Positions 8,183 through 17,410 of a stretch of DNA of 64,000 nt are shown here, piece after piece. A model generated the notes under the pieces. That model ran no database searches and was not told where the DNA came from. It worked only from the letters and a program-made list of their open reading frames with translations. This stretch comes from Clostridium rhizosphaerae (GTDB taxonomy: Bacteria > Bacillota > Clostridia > Clostridiales > Clostridiaceae). The stretch is taken from positions 186,001 to 250,000 of the forward strand of contig NZ_JAESWC010000014.1 in the NCBI RefSeq assembly GCF_016765585.1, given 5' to 3'. A program made the position numbers and the translations under genes. Within the stretch, counting starts at the first letter, position 1; each line of letters opens with the position of its first letter.

Positions 8183-8213
8183 AAAAGGATGCAGATATTT
8201 TGTCTGCATCCTT
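8183..8213 (+). terminator. Terminator after the nitroreductase gene
   Basis: AAAGGATGCAGA and TCTGCATCCTTT form a 12-bp perfect stem followed by a T-rich stretch. Confidence 0.85.
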
Positions 8214-8419
8214 TATTAATATTACTCATTAAGCTTTTTTATTTATTTTTAAGACATTACTCTCAGAAAATACAGCAGTAATTCCCTTCACATCTAAAGA
8301 AATATGAGAAAAATACGAATATTATATTATAATTAAAAACCTTGCTATTTTAAATAAATTAATTCTCCAAATTGAAATAACCTAGGTACATTTTAATTAA
8401 AAAACAAGGAGGTATTGAA

Positions 8420-10465
8420 ATGTCACTAAAAAAGAAATTACCAATTTTAATTACTACATTGTTAATATTATCAGTTGTAATTACAAGCATTTTTTCCTAC
8501 TATGAATCTTCAACTTTAATGTATAGGACAAGTAAGGATGAAATGCAATCTGTATCAAAAAGAGCTGTAGAAACAATCACCGCACTTGTGCAGAAGGAAT
8601 TGATTACAGTTGATGAACTTTCAGGTAATAAGAATATTGATGCTTTTTTGCAAAAGACTTTGACTCAACACCCTGAAAGCGACGAATATAAAGCAGCTTT
8701 GGAAAATACAAATAAAATGTTAGATGAGCACGTAGCTTCTTCTGGCAATTTAGAGCATGCATTTTTAGTTAGTTCTAAAGGAATTATAATTGCAGATAGC
8801 GACAGAAAACTTATTGGCAGTAATATTAGTGATAGAAGTTATAACAAAACTACTTTGGAGGGAAATGGAAAACAAATAATAAGCGAAACTCTTGTTTCTA
8901 AATCTACTGGAACACCAATAATAGTATTTACTTGTCCTATTAAGGAAAATGGAAATATAGTTGCCTATATGGCTACAGCAGTAAAAGGTGAGAGTTTTTC
9001 AACATATTTATCTAAAATAAAAGTTTCCAGCAGCCCATCTAGCTATGTATTTTTAGTTGACGAAAAGGGTAGTATTATTTATCACCCTACAAAAGAGAAA
9101 ATAGCTAAGCCTGTTGAAACACCACAAATCAAAGCTATATCGGACAGAATAGTAAAAGGCGAAAAAATTGAAGGCACTTCTATTGAATATAATTTCAATA
9201 AAGCTGATAAGATTGCTGCTTATGAAGAGGTTCCAAATACAAATTGGTTAGTAGTATTTACAGCAACTAAAAGTGAAATACTGGCACCCATTAAAAATAT
9301 GACTAATATAATTTTCATAATTAGTGCAGTTATTGTTCTTGTTGCTATAGTAATAGGAATAATAGTATCTGGAAGAATAACAAAGCCAATTGCTATGGTA
9401 ACAAATTTGGTAAATATGACTTCAAATCTTGATTTGACTTATCAAAAGCAATTCGATGAAGCACTACAAAATTATAAAGACGAGGTCGGCACTATGGCCA
9501 GGTCTATTATAAATATGAGGAAATCACTAAGAGAAGTTTTAAGCAGTTTAATACAAGTGTCTGAAAATATAAGCAGTAATGCTCATAATGTCGAAGTTTC
9601 TACAGAAGTATTACAATCTATTGCAGATAACACTTCTATGGAAACAGAAAGTCTTTCTGCCGGTATGGAAGAAAGTGCAGCAACTATTGAGGAAATATCA
9701 GCCTCTTCTGGTGAGATGGAAGATGCAGTTAATGAAGTAGCGATAAGGGCAACTGGCGGAAGTGAAAAAGCAAATGAAATTGCTGGAAGAGCAAAAGAAC
9801 TTAAGCAAAGCGCAATACTATCCAAAGAAAATTCTAATTCAATTTATAATAGTGTAAAATTAGAAATGGAGCAAGCTATCAATGGAGTAAAAGCTGTTCA
9901 GCAAATAGAAGCCTTGTCTAAAGCTATATTGGATATTAGTGAACAAACTAACTTATTAGCCTTAAATGCAGCTATTGAAGCTGCAAGAGCTGGTGAAGCT
10001 GGGAAAGGCTTTGCTGTTGTAGCTGATGAGGTAAGAAAGTTAGCTGAACAATCAGCAGCAACTATTTCTGATATTCAAAGCACAGTAAAAATCGTAAATG
10101 ATTCTGTAAATAACCTTACTAATACATCAATTAAAGTACTTCAATATATTGATACGGATGTTAGACAGGATTATGATAAATTTATAAACACTGGGGATCA
10201 ATATAGTGAGGATGCAGAGGAAGTAAATAATTTTATGATAGAATTTAGTGCCGTATCTGAGGAATTAAGTGCTTCAATATCAGGAATTTCCAAGGCTATA
10301 AATGAAATGGCTAATACGGTAAATGAGGGCGCTTCAGGAATAGGTAATATAGCTAACAAAACCATTACTGTAGCTGAAAAGTCACAGGAAATAAAGACAA
10401 GCGTAGACGAAAATATTAGAAGTGCTGAAGTACTAAAAGAGATTACAAATAGATTTAAGATTTAA
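8420..10465 (+). CDS. Methyl-accepting chemotaxis protein with dCache-type sensor
   Basis: A 681-residue chemoreceptor. A first membrane helix lies at about residues 8-28. An extracellular cache-like domain follows to about 290, with paired strands ending in [13 protein letters not shown] and [13 protein letters not shown] second helix spans about 296-318, then HAMP, then the cytoplasmic signalling coiled coil with the conserved tip containing [16 protein letters not shown]. It binds CheA/CheW and steers flagellar motors in response to a small extracellular ligand, probably an amino acid or organic acid. The start has AAGGAGG and a terminator follows. No C-terminal CheR-tethering peptide is visible. 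Confidence 0.92.
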   Translation: MSLKKKLPILITTLLILSVVITSIFSYYESSTLMYRTSKDEMQSVSKRAVETITALVQKELITVDELSGNKNIDAFLQKTLTQHPESDEYKAALENTNKMLDEHVASSGNLEHAFLVSSKGIIIADSDRKLIGSNISDRSYNKTTLEGNGKQIISETLVSKSTGTPIIVFTCPIKENGNIVAYMATAVKGESFSTYLSKIKVSSSPSSYVFLVDEKGSIIYHPTKEKIAKPVETPQIKAISDRIVKGEKIEGTSIEYNFNKADKIAAYEEVPNTNWLVVFTATKSEILAPIKNMTNIIFIISAVIVLVAIVIGIIVSGRITKPIAMVTNLVNMTSNLDLTYQKQFDEALQNYKDEVGTMARSIINMRKSLREVLSSLIQVSENISSNAHNVEVSTEVLQSIADNTSMETESLSAGMEESAATIEEISASSGEMEDAVNEVAIRATGGSEKANEIAGRAKELKQSAILSKENSNSIYNSVKLEMEQAINGVKAVQQIEALSKAILDISEQTNLLALNAAIEAARAGEAGKGFAVVADEVRKLAEQSAATISDIQSTVKIVNDSVNNLTNTSIKVLQYIDTDVRQDYDKFINTGDQYSEDAEEVNNFMIEFSAVSEELSASISGISKAINEMANTVNEGASGIGNIANKTITVAEKSQEIKTSVDENIRSAEVLKEITNRFKI

Positions 10466-10475
10466 ATTACTAGAC

Positions 10476-10508
10476 AGCCCCAAAGCGTATTAGGACTATT
10501 TTGGGGCT
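10476..10508. terminator. Terminator after the chemoreceptor gene
   Basis: AGCCCCAAA and TTTGGGGCT form a 9-bp stem, with a T-rich tract on the plus strand. It lies between the convergent chemoreceptor and GNAT genes. Confidence 0.75.
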
Positions 10509-10541
10509 ATATTTATATAGAGGAATACTGCTGTCTTTTTA

Positions 10542-11090
10542 TCAATCCTTCTTACTATAGTATTCATCCTTCGTAATATTATAAACCAGCTCTCTGGCAG
10601 GTTTGTTGTCTAAAAGTCTCATTGTAACATAGCGGGTAAACTTATAATTAAATCCGCATTTTTCAACTACTCTTTTAGATTTATCATTAAAGTCATAATG
10701 CCCGCACCAGATTAGATCAAGATCCATTTTTTCAAAACCATACTTAATTAAAGCTTCTACAGCCTCAGGTACATAGCCGGTACCCCAGTAAGCTGGGTTT
10801 AGAGCGTATCCGATTTCTCTTTGTTTTAATTCTTTCAAATCTTCATCTGGCTGTCTGTTATGCATGCCGATTCCGCCAATTACTTTGTTCTCAGCTTTTA
10901 ATACAATAGCATAACAATCATTGTCTTCGATAAACATTTTTACAACAGCTTTGCTTTCTTCTGGGCTTTTATGGACAGGCCAACCTGCATTTGGCCCTAC
11001 TCTGTCGTCTTTTCCATATTCATATAAATCAGAACTGTCACTTTCACGCCAGTCTCTTAATACTAATCTTCTTGTTTCTAATGTTTCCAT
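10542..11090 (-). CDS. RimJ/RimL-type GNAT acetyltransferase
   Basis: A 182-residue GNAT of the RimJ/RimL subgroup. It begins METLETRRLVLRDW, carries REIGYALNPAYWGTGYVPEA with the acetyl-CoA loop WGTGYV, and has SKRVVEKCGF near the end. Members acetylate protein N-termini, polyamines or antibiotics. It is the last gene of a six-gene leftward operon, 21 bases after the esterase stop codon, and GGAGG precedes the ATG by 7 bases. The association with hydrolases suggests small-molecule modification rather than ribosomal protein acetylation, but this is inference. Confidence 0.87.
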   Translation of the reverse strand: METLETRRLVLRDWRESDSSDLYEYGKDDRVGPNAGWPVHKSPEESKAVVKMFIEDNDCYAIVLKAENKVIGGIGMHNRQPDEDLKELKQREIGYALNPAYWGTGYVPEAVEALIKYGFEKMDLDLIWCGHYDFNDKSKRVVEKCGFNYKFTRYVTMRLLDNKPARELVYNITKDEYYSKKD

Positions 11091-11111
11091 AGAAACACCT
11101 CCAGTATAATT

Positions 11112-12329
11112 CTATTTAGAGCCTATTAAAGAAATCAGACCATTTGCCAAGGTTTCGCCCCAGCATAAATAATCATGGCCGCTTTTAAATTCCTCAAAAT
11201 GAACATCATAGCATTTAGAAATTAATAACTCTTTAAAATTTATATTTGTATCAATCATTATAGGTTTAGCTTCAAGAACTCCAACATTTAAGTAAAATTT
11301 AACAGGAAGCTTATCTATTTTCTCATATTCAGAGCTCATCCAGCAGCTATTTTCTTTATCTTCATAACCTTCAGGCTTGTACCAATAAGAACCTGACTGT
11401 GAAAGCACATTTCCAAATACCTCTGAGTGTTTTAGTCCTAAGTAAGCTGCTGTTAAGCCTCCTAGGCTTAATCCTCCTATTATTGTTTTCTCAGGGCTTT
11501 CTGATATATTATTATTATTTCTAACCCAAGGGATTAATTCATTAACTACAGTATTGCTAAATTCATCACTGCATTTTAATTCTTCCATTCTTGTTTCAGT
11601 TGAGTCTATAAATAAAACTGCTATAGGTGGAATCTTTTTATCAGCAATTAGATTATCCAGCACTGCTTTTGAAGAAAGCATATTAATATATTCATCTCCA
11701 TCAGTCAGAACTAGAAGTCCATAAGGCTCAGTATTTTCGTTATAACCAAAAGGTGTGTAAACTCTAATTCTTCTCGGCTCCTTAAAGCTTTTGCTTTCAA
11801 AGTAATGTTCATGTAATTCTCCTTTAGAAATTTCACTTCTTTCCTTTGTCCAAAAGCGAGGCTCTGCTTTAGGCATTACAACAAAAGGTCTTTCTATATC
11901 TTTCTTTCCGTTTTCACCTTTAAAAACCGTTACCTTGTTATTAAATTTATCAGAAACTAAATTATCCCCTCTTTTTTCCCAATCATCATCAAGAGGATCG
12001 TTAGGGCAAAAATAATATCCAAAATAAACGTCATTTCTCACTTTATATGTTATATACCATACATTAGTATCCAATAATCTATCCATCTTATTTTCTTGTA
12101 TATTTCTCATATCAACTGGAGGTATAAACAAAACATTTTCCATATCCCCTTCAGCCCTATAAAAGAAAGTCACTAAGTCATTTTCTTTATCTCCTTCAAT
12201 ATCTTCAATTATTGGACTGCCTTCTGTCAAAAGCCTATTATATAATCTTTCCAAAGCTATTTTACCCTCAGATTTTACCTCTTCTTCAAGCTTTATGATT
12301 GTGTTAATTTTTTCTTTAATTCTTTTCAT
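11112..12329 (-). CDS. Enterochelin esterase (Fes)-like alpha/beta hydrolase
   Basis: A 405-residue soluble protein. The N-terminal half resembles the Fes accessory domain (EGDKENDLVTFFYR, RNDVYFGYYFCPNDPL). The C-terminal half is an alpha/beta hydrolase with nucleophile elbow GGLSLGGLTAAYLG and catalytic histidine in FKSGHDYLCWGETL, like Fes/IroD. Fes cleaves the trilactone of iron-enterobactin. No siderophore synthesis or iron transport genes are nearby, so it probably hydrolyses another ester. There is no signal peptide. It is the fifth gene of the operon, 22 bases after the glycosidase-like gene. Confidence 0.82.
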   Translation of the reverse strand: MKRIKEKINTIIKLEEEVKSEGKIALERLYNRLLTEGSPIIEDIEGDKENDLVTFFYRAEGDMENVLFIPPVDMRNIQENKMDRLLDTNVWYITYKVRNDVYFGYYFCPNDPLDDDWEKRGDNLVSDKFNNKVTVFKGENGKKDIERPFVVMPKAEPRFWTKERSEISKGELHEHYFESKSFKEPRRIRVYTPFGYNENTEPYGLLVLTDGDEYINMLSSKAVLDNLIADKKIPPIAVLFIDSTETRMEELKCSDEFSNTVVNELIPWVRNNNNISESPEKTIIGGLSLGGLTAAYLGLKHSEVFGNVLSQSGSYWYKPEGYEDKENSCWMSSEYEKIDKLPVKFYLNVGVLEAKPIMIDTNINFKELLISKCYDVHFEEFKSGHDYLCWGETLANGLISLIGSK

Positions 12330-12351
12330 AAGTTATTTCCCCCTTAAAACC

Positions 12352-13479
12352 CTATTTTTTATACCAATTTTTTATTATTTCTATGCTGTACTGACTTGGA
12401 TAATATCTCTTATCAGGACCATTTTCACCAATAGCAAATACAGAAAAGCCTAAATTCCAAGGTTCCTGTTCGAAAGATTTTCTATAAGCTTCAAAACAAT
12501 TAGCCTGTTCCTTTTCATTTAACTTATTTGTCTGATTTGGATTCCAAGGCTCTATAGATGCCTTATCAGTTATTGGAAAACCTAGCTCTCCAAAGAAAAT
12601 TGGCTTATTCCATTTATCATAAAAATTCTTAATTTCTTGCTTTACATTTTGCTTTCTCTTATATCTTTGAGTACTTTCTATAGCGCTTACTAAATTATCA
12701 ACTGTATTTGTATCATTTTCAGTAAGCTCAAAGTAAGCTGCAATTGAGATAAAATCTACCTTTGAAAATATCTTATTATTAAGCTTTTTTTCATAGTCTT
12801 GCTGAAGCTTCTCTTTAAGCTTTTCAGTGGCTGGATCCTTCCAGTCTACAGTAATCCAAAAGCTGGTTCTATAGGTAACTAAGCCTTTATAATACTGCCT
12901 TACATAATCTATCATATTGCAAAAGCCTTCTTCTTCATTTTCAAACTTTGTAAAGCTTGTACCTATATTAAAGGCATCAACTCTATATGGCACTGCCACC
13001 TCATCTATAAGAGGTTTTAACACTTTTGTCTTCCAGTTAGCAAAAAACTCATCCTTATTATCAGGAAGCCATTCAGTTTCATATTTCGATCCGTTTGCAA
13101 TCCAAGGATAAGGCTCTAATATTATGTTTATTTTCTTTCCTTTTAGCTCCTTAATAAGGTTTATTGCCTTTTCTTTGCTTGAATTATCTATTGTCATATT
13201 ACTTGCTGTAAGGCTTTCTATATTTATTGCCACAGGAACATTTAGAGTATTAAGCCCCAGTTTATCTATGTCCTTAAGAACGGTGTCTATATTATAATCC
13301 GTAGCTAAATTACCTGATTTTATTTTAGTCTTAAATTTATTATTTAAGGTCTTTCCTTGAAGCTTGTTTATTGTATTATTGATATATCCTCTAGTATTAT
13401 AATTAACTTTAAAAGTATAATACCAAGCTGAAGTTAATACTGCTATTAAAACTATAATAATCAAAATCTTTTTTTTCAT
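12352..13479 (-). CDS. GH113-like TIM-barrel protein with N-terminal membrane anchor
   Basis: A 375-residue protein with one N-terminal hydrophobic segment (residues 2-20) followed by a TIM-barrel pattern. NIILEPYPW, VDAFNIGTSF, FISIAAYFEL and FFGELGFP match the glycoside hydrolase 113 (beta-mannanase-like) layout. Glu in FFGELGFP is the expected nucleophile. The expected acid/base Glu of an IGTE-type motif appears as Ser in NIGTSF, so the enzyme may be inactive or altered. I chose ATG 13479 (GGAG 6 bases ahead) over a GTG four codons upstream. It sits 4 bases after the GNAT gene in the operon and is probably extracellular-facing. Confidence 0.65.
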   Translation of the reverse strand: MKKKILIIIVLIAVLTSAWYYTFKVNYNTRGYINNTINKLQGKTLNNKFKTKIKSGNLATDYNIDTVLKDIDKLGLNTLNVPVAINIESLTASNMTIDNSSKEKAINLIKELKGKKINIILEPYPWIANGSKYETEWLPDNKDEFFANWKTKVLKPLIDEVAVPYRVDAFNIGTSFTKFENEEEGFCNMIDYVRQYYKGLVTYRTSFWITVDWKDPATEKLKEKLQQDYEKKLNNKIFSKVDFISIAAYFELTENDTNTVDNLVSAIESTQRYKRKQNVKQEIKNFYDKWNKPIFFGELGFPITDKASIEPWNPNQTNKLNEKEQANCFEAYRKSFEQEPWNLGFSVFAIGENGPDKRYYPSQYSIEIIKNWYKK

Positions 13480-13495
13480 ACGCTTCTCCACTCTT

Positions 13496-14374
13496 TTATG
13501 TATGTGAGGTCATAGGAAACAATATCTCCTTAGATAAATCCTCTTTGCTTCTTAAAAACAAGGTATCATTTTTTCTTTGTTTATACCCCTTAATCACATT
13601 ATACTTCATCAGCTCAGGCACAAAATGAATTTCTATTATTTTATCACTTTCTAAAACAAACTTTTCAATGATATTATCTAAAATAAAAGGTTCTAAAGTA
13701 AGAATATCATATATATGAAGCCTATCCCCTTCTCTTACTGCGATTACAATAATATCTTCATCCTCTAAATAATATAAATCATTGCTGTACTCATAAAGGC
13801 AATACACTAATAGAGGCCAAATATCATTACATATTCCTAATTTTTGAGATACAGGCTGTCTATTTTCAGCAAGTCTTAAAATTATTTTATAATCCTCTTC
13901 ATTTTCTTTATTAAGTTTTCTTATTTGGCTTTGCTTTTTATTTATCTGTGCTGCATCCAATTCATAAAAATACTCTTCTGCTTTTTTAAATCCAAACTTA
14001 GGATAGAAATTCAAAACGCTGTCATTTGCAAAAAGATAAATAATATCATAATCATTCTCATATTTTTCAATAATATGCTTCATGAGTGCTGCTGATAAAC
14101 CTTGATTCCTATACTCAGGGTGCGTCATTACTGTCCCTATTTGAAGCGCCTTTTTCTTTTGATTTTTAATAATCAAATTCATCTTGTTGATAGATATATT
14201 AGCTATAATCTCGTCTCTATCAACAAAGGAATAACAAATATATCTATTATAAAACAACTTATTCTTATACCAGTCCTCAAAATCAAGTCCAAAAGTGCCT
14301 ACAGCAAGCTTATTAAAACTTGATCTATATTTTTCATTGTCCATATAATTGCTTATCATTTTATATTTTTTCAT
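13496..14374 (-). CDS. Two-domain GNAT acetyltransferase (Eis-like layout)
   Basis: About 292 residues. The N-terminal GNAT domain has TVMTHPEYRNQGLSAALM (acetyl-CoA loop RNQGLS) and VLNFYPKFGF. A long C-terminal region recalls multi-domain GNATs such as Eis. The substrate is unknown. The frame overlaps the end of the upstream hydrolase gene. I chose the third in-frame ATG because GAGG lies 6 bases before it, giving a 14-base overlap that implies translational coupling. It is the third gene of the six-gene operon. Confidence 0.8.
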   Translation of the reverse strand: MKKYKMISNYMDNEKYRSSFNKLAVGTFGLDFEDWYKNKLFYNRYICYSFVDRDEIIANISINKMNLIIKNQKKKALQIGTVMTHPEYRNQGLSAALMKHIIEKYENDYDIIYLFANDSVLNFYPKFGFKKAEEYFYELDAAQINKKQSQIRKLNKENEEDYKIILRLAENRQPVSQKLGICNDIWPLLVYCLYEYSNDLYYLEDEDIIVIAVREGDRLHIYDILTLEPFILDNIIEKFVLESDKIIEIHFVPELMKYNVIKGYKQRKNDTLFLRSKEDLSKEILFPMTSHT

Positions 14375-15368
14375 TTGCATCCTCATTGTATATAAAGTCT
14401 AAAACTTCATCTAATTTATAATCTAAGTCATTAGGAATTTCATGCTCTAAACCTTTATTTATATAGTATTTACAGGGTATCCCTGTATTTTTAAACATTT
14501 CAAGCATTTCTTCTTGAGCTTTTACTGGCAGACTATTCTCACCTTCCATGAAAACTAACTTTACTTTTCTGCATAAAGCATCTTTGATACTACTAATTGT
14601 TACGGATTTGGGTTTTCTTTCAGGGCATATAGATATGAGGCCCTTTATAGGAATTACCCCCTCCATAACAATATCAATAGCAGCCACAGCACCACCAGAA
14701 AATCCACCTAGAATTACACATTCCTCATTGATAAAACACTGCTTTTTTAATTCTTGGTATAACCCTGAAATATCGTTTCTTGCAATATCTAAATTGCTAA
14801 TCCAGCTGAAGCCCTTATGATTATATACCTGAGATGACTGCGCATATACAACTATGTATCCTCTGCTTAGAAACATCTCCGCCTTCCATTCCTTAATAAA
14901 GGATTTAATATTATCACCATCACCATGCATGGCTATAAACAATGGATATTTTTTATTACAATCATACTCTTTAGGAAAATATATATTATACTTAAACTTG
15001 GTTATTTTTTGTCTTTCAACCCTTAATAAATCATTTTTCTCTTTAGTTTTTCCATATCTATAGTCACCTTGCCATAACCTTAAAAACACTTCATAATCTT
15101 CATTTCCTTTGTATTCAAACATCCACTGTGGGCAGATAATTTCATTTTCTACCGCCTCAATAATATTGTTAATAAAGCCTTCAGAATTCTTCATCATATA
15201 ATGAATCCAAATCCTTCCGCAATATATATCAAATTTATATTCATTTAATTGTTCTTCTGTAAAACAATCAAAGCCAGAATTCCATACTTCTAAAGCCTTT
15301 GTATATTCCCCATCATCTTCTAAACCATATGCATTATTGATTGCTTCCTCAACATTTTTATAACTCAT
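14361..15368 (-). CDS. Alpha/beta hydrolase / esterase
   Basis: A 335-residue soluble protein. The first third is helical and of unknown role. The rest is an alpha/beta hydrolase with oxyanion-region motif PLFIAMHGDGDN, nucleophile elbow GGFSGGAVAA, an acidic residue strand (KLVFMEGENS) and catalytic His in NKGLEHEIP. The pattern is like phospholipase/carboxylesterase or dienelactone hydrolase relatives. The substrate cannot be predicted. It is the second gene in the operon, 23 bases after the methyltransferase, with GGGGG ahead of the ATG. Confidence 0.8.
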   Translation of the reverse strand: MSYKNVEEAINNAYGLEDDGEYTKALEVWNSGFDCFTEEQLNEYKFDIYCGRIWIHYMMKNSEGFINNIIEAVENEIICPQWMFEYKGNEDYEVFLRLWQGDYRYGKTKEKNDLLRVERQKITKFKYNIYFPKEYDCNKKYPLFIAMHGDGDNIKSFIKEWKAEMFLSRGYIVVYAQSSQVYNHKGFSWISNLDIARNDISGLYQELKKQCFINEECVILGGFSGGAVAAIDIVMEGVIPIKGLISICPERKPKSVTISSIKDALCRKVKLVFMEGENSLPVKAQEEMLEMFKNTGIPCKYYINKGLEHEIPNDLDYKLDEVLDFIYNEDANEKI

Positions 15369-15391
15369 AATTCCCCCAATACCCTCATTAA

Positions 15392-16054
15392 CTATTTCTT
15401 ACTTACAATTAATTTAAAGTGTTTTGAAAAATATTTTGTATTATCCATGTTATATTCCGTTTCCTCAACAGGTATCTTCACGAAATCAAAATCTATAAAA
15501 TATCTTTTTATATCTTCAATATCAACATAAAAATGAGGCACATCTTTCTCGGTTTCATGCTCGTCCCTTAATATAGTGTTGTCATCTACACGCTTGTACT
15601 TTTCAGCGCTTTGATAGGACCAGGTATTTTTTGAAATGAGAGTAATAAATAACTCTCCATTGTCTTTTAAGACTCTTTTAATCTCATTAAGTGCTTTTAT
15701 AAAGCCTTCAGTATCTGTGTGATAAATAACATTGTAAGCTATTATGCAGTCAAAGGTATTATCTTCAAAGGGCAAATTGAGCATATCACATACTTGTGCA
15801 TCAATATTAAGCTGCTCTTCTTTAGCCCATTTTTTCAGATGATTTACCCCATAATCAGATAAATCTACCGCATTTACTTCAAAGCCCTTTTTTGCTAAAT
15901 AAATGGAGTGTCTTCCAAGCCCACAGCCTAAATCAAGAAACTTATTAAAACCCTTTGACCTCCATACCTCAGATAAATAGCAGGTTTCAATGGAAGGAAC
16001 AAGCCAGCTGCTGCTTTCATTTTTACTCCAGTCCCAAGCTTTTGATTCAATCAT
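15392..16054 (-). CDS. Class I SAM-dependent methyltransferase
   Basis: A 220-residue cytoplasmic methyltransferase with motif I FLDLGCGLGRHS, an acidic residue in VNAVDLSDYG, motif IV DCIIAYNVIYH and motif VI-like ELFITLISKNTW. It looks like the small-molecule methyltransferases related to UbiE/TehB. It is the first gene of a six-gene leftward operon with an esterase, two GNATs, a GH113-like protein and a Fes-like esterase, so it presumably alters the same compound. The substrate is unknown. The start has AGAAAGGAAG 6 bases ahead. Confidence 0.85.
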   Translation of the reverse strand: MIESKAWDWSKNESSSWLVPSIETCYLSEVWRSKGFNKFLDLGCGLGRHSIYLAKKGFEVNAVDLSDYGVNHLKKWAKEEQLNIDAQVCDMLNLPFEDNTFDCIIAYNVIYHTDTEGFIKALNEIKRVLKDNGELFITLISKNTWSYQSAEKYKRVDDNTILRDEHETEKDVPHFYVDIEDIKRYFIDFDFVKIPVEETEYNMDNTKYFSKHFKLIVSKK

Positions 16055-16389
16055 AATATGCTTCCTTTCTATAACTTCTTATCTTTATTTGTTTATATAT
16101 TCCTTATATTTCTTAAAATTCCTTTAATTTGATAAGTATTTTACCATAAATAATCAAAAACACATAAATAAATTACCACAACAAGCTTTTGGTAAAATTC
16201 ACCGAGTTACCAGTTAATAATAGCAAGAAAATTAAATTATGCTGATGGCTGAATAGTTACCAGTTTTAAATAGTTGTAAAATATATACTCAGTGAATATA
16301 CTATAGTATAATTATTTCTAAGGATAAGGTCTCTATTTTATATATTGCTATCTGTGATTATTATGGATATGTTAAGGGGGAAGGATATC
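16055..16389. other. Divergent promoter region with repeated AGTTACCAGTT
   Basis: This AT-rich divergent spacer separates the methyltransferase operon from the DUF5692 gene. The 11-base word AGTTACCAGTT occurs twice in the same orientation, at 16205-16215 and 16255-16265, exactly 50 bases apart. That looks like a regulator-binding pair. A stretch at 16088-16126 is closely similar to 19321-19358, upstream of another leftward gene. Confidence 0.45.
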
Positions 16390-17325
16390 TTGGGTATTTT
16401 ATATCAATCAACAAGTTTAGCTGTATGGGGAATTTGGCTTTTTGTTCTCTTTACTTTAATGGCATTTAATGAGTTCGGACGTTCAACAAAATGGGGTGGA
16501 ATTATACTATTTTTTATTGTACCTCTAGTGCTAACAATTTTTGTTTGGCCAACCACTGCATCACCAGGAAATGAATATGGTACTGGAACTTGGTTTAATT
16601 GGGTTAAAACCTATTCTGCATTGGCAGGCTGCTTAGGATTTATGGCTCTTCGTTATATTCCATCGCTGCAAAAAAAGAAATGGGCATTATGCTTTCCACC
16701 ACTTATATTAGCACTAAATATTCTTGAAGCTGCTATTCGTGACTTTCAATGCTTTTCATTTGGTGCTTGGAGTGGAGCTAGAGTTGACAGCCTATGGGTA
16801 ATGTCAGGACCATGGAATATCATGAATGGCATAGCTGGTTTGCTAAATATTATCACTATATGTGGCTGGGTAGGCATCATTATTTCTAAAGACAAGACAA
16901 AAGATATGATTTGGCCTGATATGATTTGGGCATGGATAATAGCTTATGATTTATGGAATTTTGCATACACTTATAATTGTATTGCAGACCATTCATTCTA
17001 TTGTGGACTAGCATTGCTGCTTTCCTGTACTATACCTACCTTTTTTATCAAAAAAGGAGCATGGCTGCAGCATCGTGCACAGACACTTGGCTTATGGATT
17101 ATGTTTGTTATGACAGTACCATCTTTTGCAGATCGTATTGCACCTGTACCTACTACACATAATAAAACTGCGTTTTTTATAGTAAGCTTTATATCTTTAG
17201 CTGCAAACCTATCACTAGCAATTTATCAGTTTAATAAGATTCGAAAAAACAAGCTAAATCCAATGAAAGACGAAATTTATGCAAGTACAAAAGTGTATAA
17301 AGATGTGATTAAAGAAAACATATAA
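16390..17325 (+). CDS. DUF5692 family integral membrane protein
   Basis: About 311 residues with roughly eight to nine membrane helices rich in Trp (for example SLAVWGIWLFVLFTLMAF and IWAWIIAYDLWNFAYTY). It matches my recollection of the DUF5692 family, whose function is unknown. The frame is open upstream to 16345. I prefer the TTG at 16390, which has AAGGGGGAAGG directly before it with 5 bases between; the earlier candidates have no ribosome-binding site. It is divergent from the six-gene modification operon and closed by its own terminator, so it might be a transporter for that compound (inference). Confidence 0.65.
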   Translation: MGILYQSTSLAVWGIWLFVLFTLMAFNEFGRSTKWGGIILFFIVPLVLTIFVWPTTASPGNEYGTGTWFNWVKTYSALAGCLGFMALRYIPSLQKKKWALCFPPLILALNILEAAIRDFQCFSFGAWSGARVDSLWVMSGPWNIMNGIAGLLNIITICGWVGIIISKDKTKDMIWPDMIWAWIIAYDLWNFAYTYNCIADHSFYCGLALLLSCTIPTFFIKKGAWLQHRAQTLGLWIMFVMTVPSFADRIAPVPTTHNKTAFFIVSFISLAANLSLAIYQFNKIRKNKLNPMKDEIYASTKVYKDVIKENI

Positions 17326-17335
17326 TAGTAGAACT

Positions 17336-17367
17336 AAAAAAATCCATGGCTTCCATGGATTTTTTTA
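17336..17367. terminator. Bidirectional terminator
   Basis: AAAAAAATCCATGG and CCATGGATTTTTTT form a perfect stem with A-runs and T-runs on both sides. It lies between the convergent DUF5692 and CPBP protease genes. Confidence 0.88.
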
Positions 17368-17410
17368 ACTACATTTCGGGAATCGTAAAGCACCTTCATC
17401 CAAAAATTAA

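Noticed and set aside
11112-12329. Siderophore utilisation locus
   Set aside because: The Fes-like esterase is the only hint; no siderophore synthesis, receptor or iron ABC transporter genes are nearby.
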